This document shows positions 33,201 to 35,364 of a stretch of DNA of 35,364 nt, one piece after another. The number at the start of each line of letters is the position of its first letter. Position 1 is the first letter of the stretch. Both the position numbers and the translations under genes were made by a program. The stretch spans positions 1 to 35,364 of the forward strand of contig CAJTXS010000016.1 in assembly GCA_910583735.1 (NCBI GenBank), given 5' to 3'. The DNA comes from an uncultured Christensenella sp. (lineage in GTDB: Bacteria; Bacillota; Clostridia; Christensenellales; UBA3700). The notes beneath the pieces were generated by a model. The model had not been told where the DNA came from. It saw only the letters and a list, made by a program, of their open reading frames with translations, and made no database searches.

Positions 33201-33823
33201 ATGCCTCCGAGCGAAACGCAGTTGTCGGGATATCCGAGATTGGCATGCTCTATAGCGTCGTATAGATATTGGTCGCCGTCTATACCGCTGTGATACTCGA
33301 GCTTTACCGTTACGCTGTCGATACTGCAACCTATTGCTACGCCGCAGATAATGCCCGCGCTGCATCCCGTATCCGATATTCCGTAGCTAAAGCGCCTAAC
33401 CACGATATTGAGATTGCTCACCCGTCCGCGCAATATCGCAAATATACCGCCCACAGCCTCGCCCGCATCAAGCCCCGCGCATAAATATCCGCCGCTATTG
33501 CCATCGATATCTATCGTAACTGTATGTCCGCCGCCGTCCAGCTGTCCGTAGAACTCTTTAACTCGGTTAAATCGCGTAATAGTAAAATCACTTTCAACAC
33601 AGGCGCGCCCTCCTCGCTCCATGCCGTCGATATTCTCTAAGTCGTATTCGTTGGATATAAATATAATATCTTCGCTGCCCGAAAGCTCTGCGCTCATCAA
33701 TCCACAGCCGCGCACGTTGTCGTCGATATAAAAGTTTGAGCCCCATATAACAAGTATTGTCGCAATTAAAGCACAAGCGATTGCCGCGCCGCATATCCAT
33801 GCATTTAATCTACCGTGTCTCAC
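30224..33823 (-). CDS. Large membrane surface protein with GLUG-like and MBG/Ig-like repeats
   Basis: About 1199 aa. Signal or anchor near the N-terminus (AWICGAAIACALIATILVIW). Residues about 90-350 look like GLUG-type beta-helix repeats (GQLDGGGHTVTID, GGIFAILRGRVSNLNIVV, GGIAGYASG, GGFIGRG). A long run of MBG/Ig-like domains follows (VIYDGREYEAA, IVYGDSADDIV, IIYDGEVKPLDY). The C-terminus has two hydrophobic segments with a basic loop (KTVKIVRTKT), unlike the single helix of the 1412-aa protein. The DUF6273-like domain is absent. GTG at 33823 is chosen because AAGAGG lies 6 nt before it; the in-frame TTG at 33847 has no ribosome binding site. A 27-nt palindrome lies upstream at 33951-33977. 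Confidence 0.82.
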   Translation of the reverse strand: MRHGRLNAWICGAAIACALIATILVIWGSNFYIDDNVRGCGLMSAELSGSEDIIFISNEYDLENIDGMERGGRACVESDFTITRFNRVKEFYGQLDGGGHTVTIDIDGNSGGYLCAGLDAGEAVGGIFAILRGRVSNLNIVVRRFSYGISDTGCSAGIICGVAIGCSIDSVTVKLEYHSGIDGDQYLYDAIEHANLGYPDNCVSLGGIAGYASGDVSMSDCTVVNDSGNMDGFSVQGIIPDIGSGAVYSIGGFIGRGEGADISAVNLRYGGDGMMSCIAVGDAESTRNLSYLVGYMTGGELNVDGFVADGVGAVQCAGMTGEDYKGSVVGRSDNCALSIRSYYFDKACRLPCVGDRALSGGTQYDGASITLRWERDDSDNIYLDGLKTAMYNSGDLIFSVECAGQEYPIFGYLAVDKQNAVGVDKYIGIARSGKSVETGGTADTVKLNNALIGEASYDAEYKNGAYRFSRVYDGNVPEIATLLSYGGSESSVYDLLTCADASASVGVYDYKVKGNAQYSLLRAGDSAAYVDKANRIVYALPASCDGMIVEIVKAQAQLQFEYGYAPQVQYYSEPDVDEISSHVTVSGFMGADVIFKVRAMGAGGEYAAGSPVGKYTLEICDITVDGGDAKNYEITCGSAILTVVKKKVELILNIHGDIFYGDREWDIESKVYVERIGFVESVDYDIVIVGTTDYVGDGVEIGASNITASDGIDNYDVSVIQCMCAVKPRRVTALVSFNSADVIYDGREYEAACVIADGSMADGDVIGIEYYRMDGDDWTLSSGAPSDAGAYKARLVGDLSSGNYSLTVDSITEAYITISRRRVEYAMPDLTIVYGDSADDIVSEDYIAAARRDLDAMLCDDYILSVQVTDGSGNSYVAGISAGSVLDIAADLSIDKRDNYDIDIRRGKAAVVRREIAGHFEYRGQSPSGIIYDGEVKPLDYITDTPSFGGEEVNIIIRYFCGSSLLYAPPSNAGEYIAEAYTDSANYILSDRCSYTIDKAVKEIAASLSPVLGGVKAEFSGGDKYIYSCDGKAWSAVRDDGLIHLPLAYEYNILIDYLGAGNYRSEQAKSYTVVMNAQVLYDYAAMLIDGDRSDKQVEQYRLIKEIDALLECAKDEDYLDVMAQLDGIYSSDGRASHSVIGGADIAGIILLILSFATAVGMICAAKTVKIVRTKTIALSLGGVAAIALAVTGLILLLAI

Positions 33824-33950
33824 CGTATACCTCTTACGGCGACGCAAGGAGAATATTGGCGCACATCGCGCTATCTCCCCTATGATAAGCGCAGCATGTT
33901 AAGCGCGTCGCCGAATAATCAAGCGATTGTACCGCGTAAAACGGCGATAC

Positions 33951-33977
33951 AATATATGACATATTTTGTCATATATT
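33951..33977. promoter_or_regulatory. 27-nt perfect palindrome between divergent genes
   Basis: Arms AATATATGACA and TGTCATATATT (11 bp) around TATTT. It lies in the 276-bp gap between the reverse surface gene (33823) and the forward ybaK-like gene (34100), near a possible reverse TTGCAA/CAAAAT promoter. It could be an operator or, on the forward strand, a hairpin followed by CTTTTT. No second copy is seen in the window. Confidence 0.5.
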
Positions 33978-34061
33978 ACGGCTTTTTGCAAGCTAATTGA
34001 AACGCTTGACAGTATAAATAATCGCTACGGCGCGCGATTTGGATTAATAATAGCTCTTATA

Positions 34062-34082
34062 ATCTTGCATATAAGGCAAGAT
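34062..34082 (+). other. Hairpin in the leader of the ybaK-like gene
   Basis: Perfect 7-bp stem ATCTTGC/GCAAGAT with a 7-nt loop, directly after a TATAAT (34058-34063) and 18 nt before the ATG. Its role is unknown; it would be the 5' end of the transcript. Confidence 0.4.
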
Positions 34083-34099
34083 GGCGTTATACTGAAAAT

Positions 34100-34573
34100 A
34101 TGGAAAAGACCAATGTAATCAGAATACTGGAATCCAAGAAAATACAGCACGGCGATTACTGCCTCGACGGAGCGGAAGGGTTATCGGGCGCGGAGATAGC
34201 GCAGACACTAAATCAGGATATCGAAAGGGTATTCAAGACGCTCGTAACTGTAGCAAAAAGCGGAAATCACTACGTATTTATGGTGCCCGTAGCTAAAGAA
34301 CTGGACTTGAAAAAGGCTGCCGCCGCAGTCAAAGAAAAGAATATCGAGATGATTAAATCCAAGGAGCTTTTACCGCTTACGGGCTATGTGCACGGCGGTT
34401 GCTCTCCAATAGGAATGAAGAAGGCTTTCACTACCGTAATAGACTGCGCCGCATTTAATTATGACAGAATAATTTTCAGCGCGGGCAAGATAGGCAGGCA
34501 AGTGGAGATATCTGTGGGCGACTTAACCAAAGTAATCAAAATAATAGGCGCGGATATAGTCAAAGCAGATTAA
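34100..34573 (+). CDS. ybaK: YbaK/EbsC family aminoacyl-tRNA deacylase (Cys-tRNA(Pro) deacylase type)
   Basis: 157 aa, full family length. VFKTLV with Lys46, VPVAKELDLKKAA, GYVHGGCSPIGMKK and IIFSAGKIGRQVEIS are the YbaK signatures. The enzyme hydrolyses mischarged Cys-tRNA(Pro) made by prolyl-tRNA synthetase; no synthetase is adjacent. ATG at 34100 has no convincing ribosome binding site. The nearest -10 is TATAAT at 34058-34063 with a poor -35 (GATTTG at 16 nt), so expression is probably modest. Stands alone between two surface-protein genes on the other strand. Confidence 0.93.
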   Translation: MEKTNVIRILESKKIQHGDYCLDGAEGLSGAEIAQTLNQDIERVFKTLVTVAKSGNHYVFMVPVAKELDLKKAAAAVKEKNIEMIKSKELLPLTGYVHGGCSPIGMKKAFTTVIDCAAFNYDRIIFSAGKIGRQVEISVGDLTKVIKIIGADIVKAD

Positions 34574-34630
34574 GTATCTATAGCTTATCTTATATCCTTC
34601 GCCTACTTATAATTTATCTTATTTCTTTTA

Positions 34631-35364
34631 CTATTTACTGCTGTCCTTGTCGTCGGAACGTCTGTCGCGCTTCTTTGCGTTTACTTTTGCTATCAACACT
34701 ATCACAAGCAGCACTATAAATGCCGTTACGCCTATCATCACATACTCGGCTATCACGTGCAGTCTGAATAAGTCATAATACTCTTGCGTTATCTCTCCCG
34801 ACCCGTTGCCGCCGTTGTTGCCGTCGCCGTTGGCGCCGCTATAGTCGAACTCTTGCAAAGTGCTCGCCGTAGCGTCGGGCAGTACGTTGCCGCTCGCGTC
34901 TATGAACTCGAAGTTAGCCGCATACTCGGGCTTAAGCGTTGCCTTGACATTGTACTTCTTACCTGCTACCATTTCGGACGCGTTTACGGTATTACCCGCC
35001 TCGTCGGTGTAGGTGTAGTTAAATGCGTCATTGGTTAGGCAGTCCGCAAGGCTCTCGGGTACGGATATCGTAGGCAGTCCTGCGCCGCTCGTCCACTGCG
35101 AAGGCAGTTGAGCCTTGGATATCTTAACCGTGAGCTCGAGGTCGTCCGTAGACGTCGTGCCGTCGCCGTTATCCCAGCAGTACAGACCGCTCGTAAAGCG
35201 TATCTTAATCTTGTACTCGCCCGCATTGGTCTCGCCCGTCTTGGACGTACCGTCCGCGTCCTCGTAGACTATCTCCATATATTCGGCGTTGAAGCCCGTC
35301 AAGCCGAAGAGCTCCGCAAGCGTTGCCGCGTCGAATGTGCGTTCGCTGCCGTTGTAATACACTA
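34631..35364 (-). CDS. Surface protein, C-terminal part (runs off right edge)
   Basis: About 244 codons visible; the frame stays open to the edge, so any start inside the window (such as the GTG at 35362) is internal. Two MBG/Ig-like units (ERTFDAATLAELFG, GETNAGEYKIKI; LPTISVPESLADC, MVAGKKYNVKATLKP) precede a short Asn/Gly linker, a transmembrane helix (YVMIGVTAFIVLLVIVLIA) and a basic/acidic tail (AKKRDRRSDDKDSSK). No sortase motif. The architecture of the end matches the 1412-aa protein, so this is the fourth member of the surface family in the window. Confidence 0.82.
   Translation of the reverse strand, partial: VYYNGSERTFDAATLAELFGLTGFNAEYMEIVYEDADGTSKTGETNAGEYKIKIRFTSGLYCWDNGDGTTSTDDLELTVKISKAQLPSQWTSGAGLPTISVPESLADCLTNDAFNYTYTDEAGNTVNASEMVAGKKYNVKATLKPEYAANFEFIDASGNVLPDATASTLQEFDYSGANGDGNNGGNGSGEITQEYYDLFRLHVIAEYVMIGVTAFIVLLVIVLIAKVNAKKRDRRSDDKDSSK

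Noticed and set aside
33824..33847. TTG start at 33847 for the third surface gene
   Set aside because: No ribosome binding site there; GTG at 33823 follows AAGAGG by 6 nt.
1..35364. CRISPR arrays, tRNA or rRNA genes, insertion sequences, recombinases, toxin-antitoxin pairs
   Set aside because: None seen by eye: no regularly spaced direct repeats, no tRNA-like cloverleaf, no transposase or integrase motif in the frames. Short tRNA genes could be missed without a search tool.

Overview
The window looks like a chromosome piece from a spore-forming, strictly anaerobic clostridial Firmicute of moderate GC, perhaps a gut Christensenellales-type lineage (inference). SpoIVA and a SpoIIQ-like LytM protein point to endospores. 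A SPASM radical-SAM enzyme of the anaerobic sulfatase-maturase type and a minimal SufC/SufB-like iron-sulfur pair point to anaerobic life. Promoters match sigma-A hexamers, ribosome binding sites are AGGAGG-like, and TTG or GTG starts are common.

Layout: 1-1381 is the N-terminal part of a secreted surface protein (reverse strand, runs off the left edge). 1506-1682 is an inverted-repeat-bounded segment holding an outward-facing promoter. 1741-3373 is sufCB. 3496-4944 holds an anSME-like radical-SAM gene behind a promoter and two tiny ORFs, one Cys-rich. 5113-7591 is a forward pair, a condensation/acyltransferase-like protein and a DUF368 membrane protein, closed by a strong terminator. 7789-12406 is a reverse-strand folate operon, folC-folE-HD hydrolase-folP-folBK-flavoprotein, headed by a sigma-A promoter and a tetrahydrofolate riboswitch. 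12663-15398 holds a membrane protein of unknown function, a SpoIIQ-like protein and a small signal-anchored protein. 15674-17581 is a cytoplasmic GH2 glycosidase on an apparently leaderless mRNA. 17821-22059 is a 1412-residue surface protein with a second inverted-repeat-bounded promoter segment upstream (22096-22275). 22486-26640 holds ilvE, then the aminotransferase-tyrS-yigZ operon. 27025-30155 holds a lipoprotein, spoIVA and a DNA glycosylase. 30224-33823 is a third large surface protein, 34100-34573 a YbaK-type deacylase, and 34631-35364 the C-terminus of a fourth surface protein.

The most interesting signal is at the two paralogous surface-protein genes (starts 1381 and 22059). Each is preceded by a pair of 27-29 nt inverted repeats about 120 bp apart, and the segment between them carries a near-consensus promoter. 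In this assembly both promoters point away from the surface gene. This is the layout of phase-variable invertible promoters (invertons) caught in the OFF orientation. The case is strong at 22096-22275 (27/27 repeat identity) and weaker at 1506-1682, where a fixed promoter and a possible target-site duplication allow other readings. No recombinase gene is in the window.

Secondary points are the Cys-rich mini-ORF upstream of a maturase that has no sulfatase nearby, an HD-domain hydrolase inside the folate operon that could be the missing dihydroneopterin-triphosphate phosphatase, and a possible AUU start codon.
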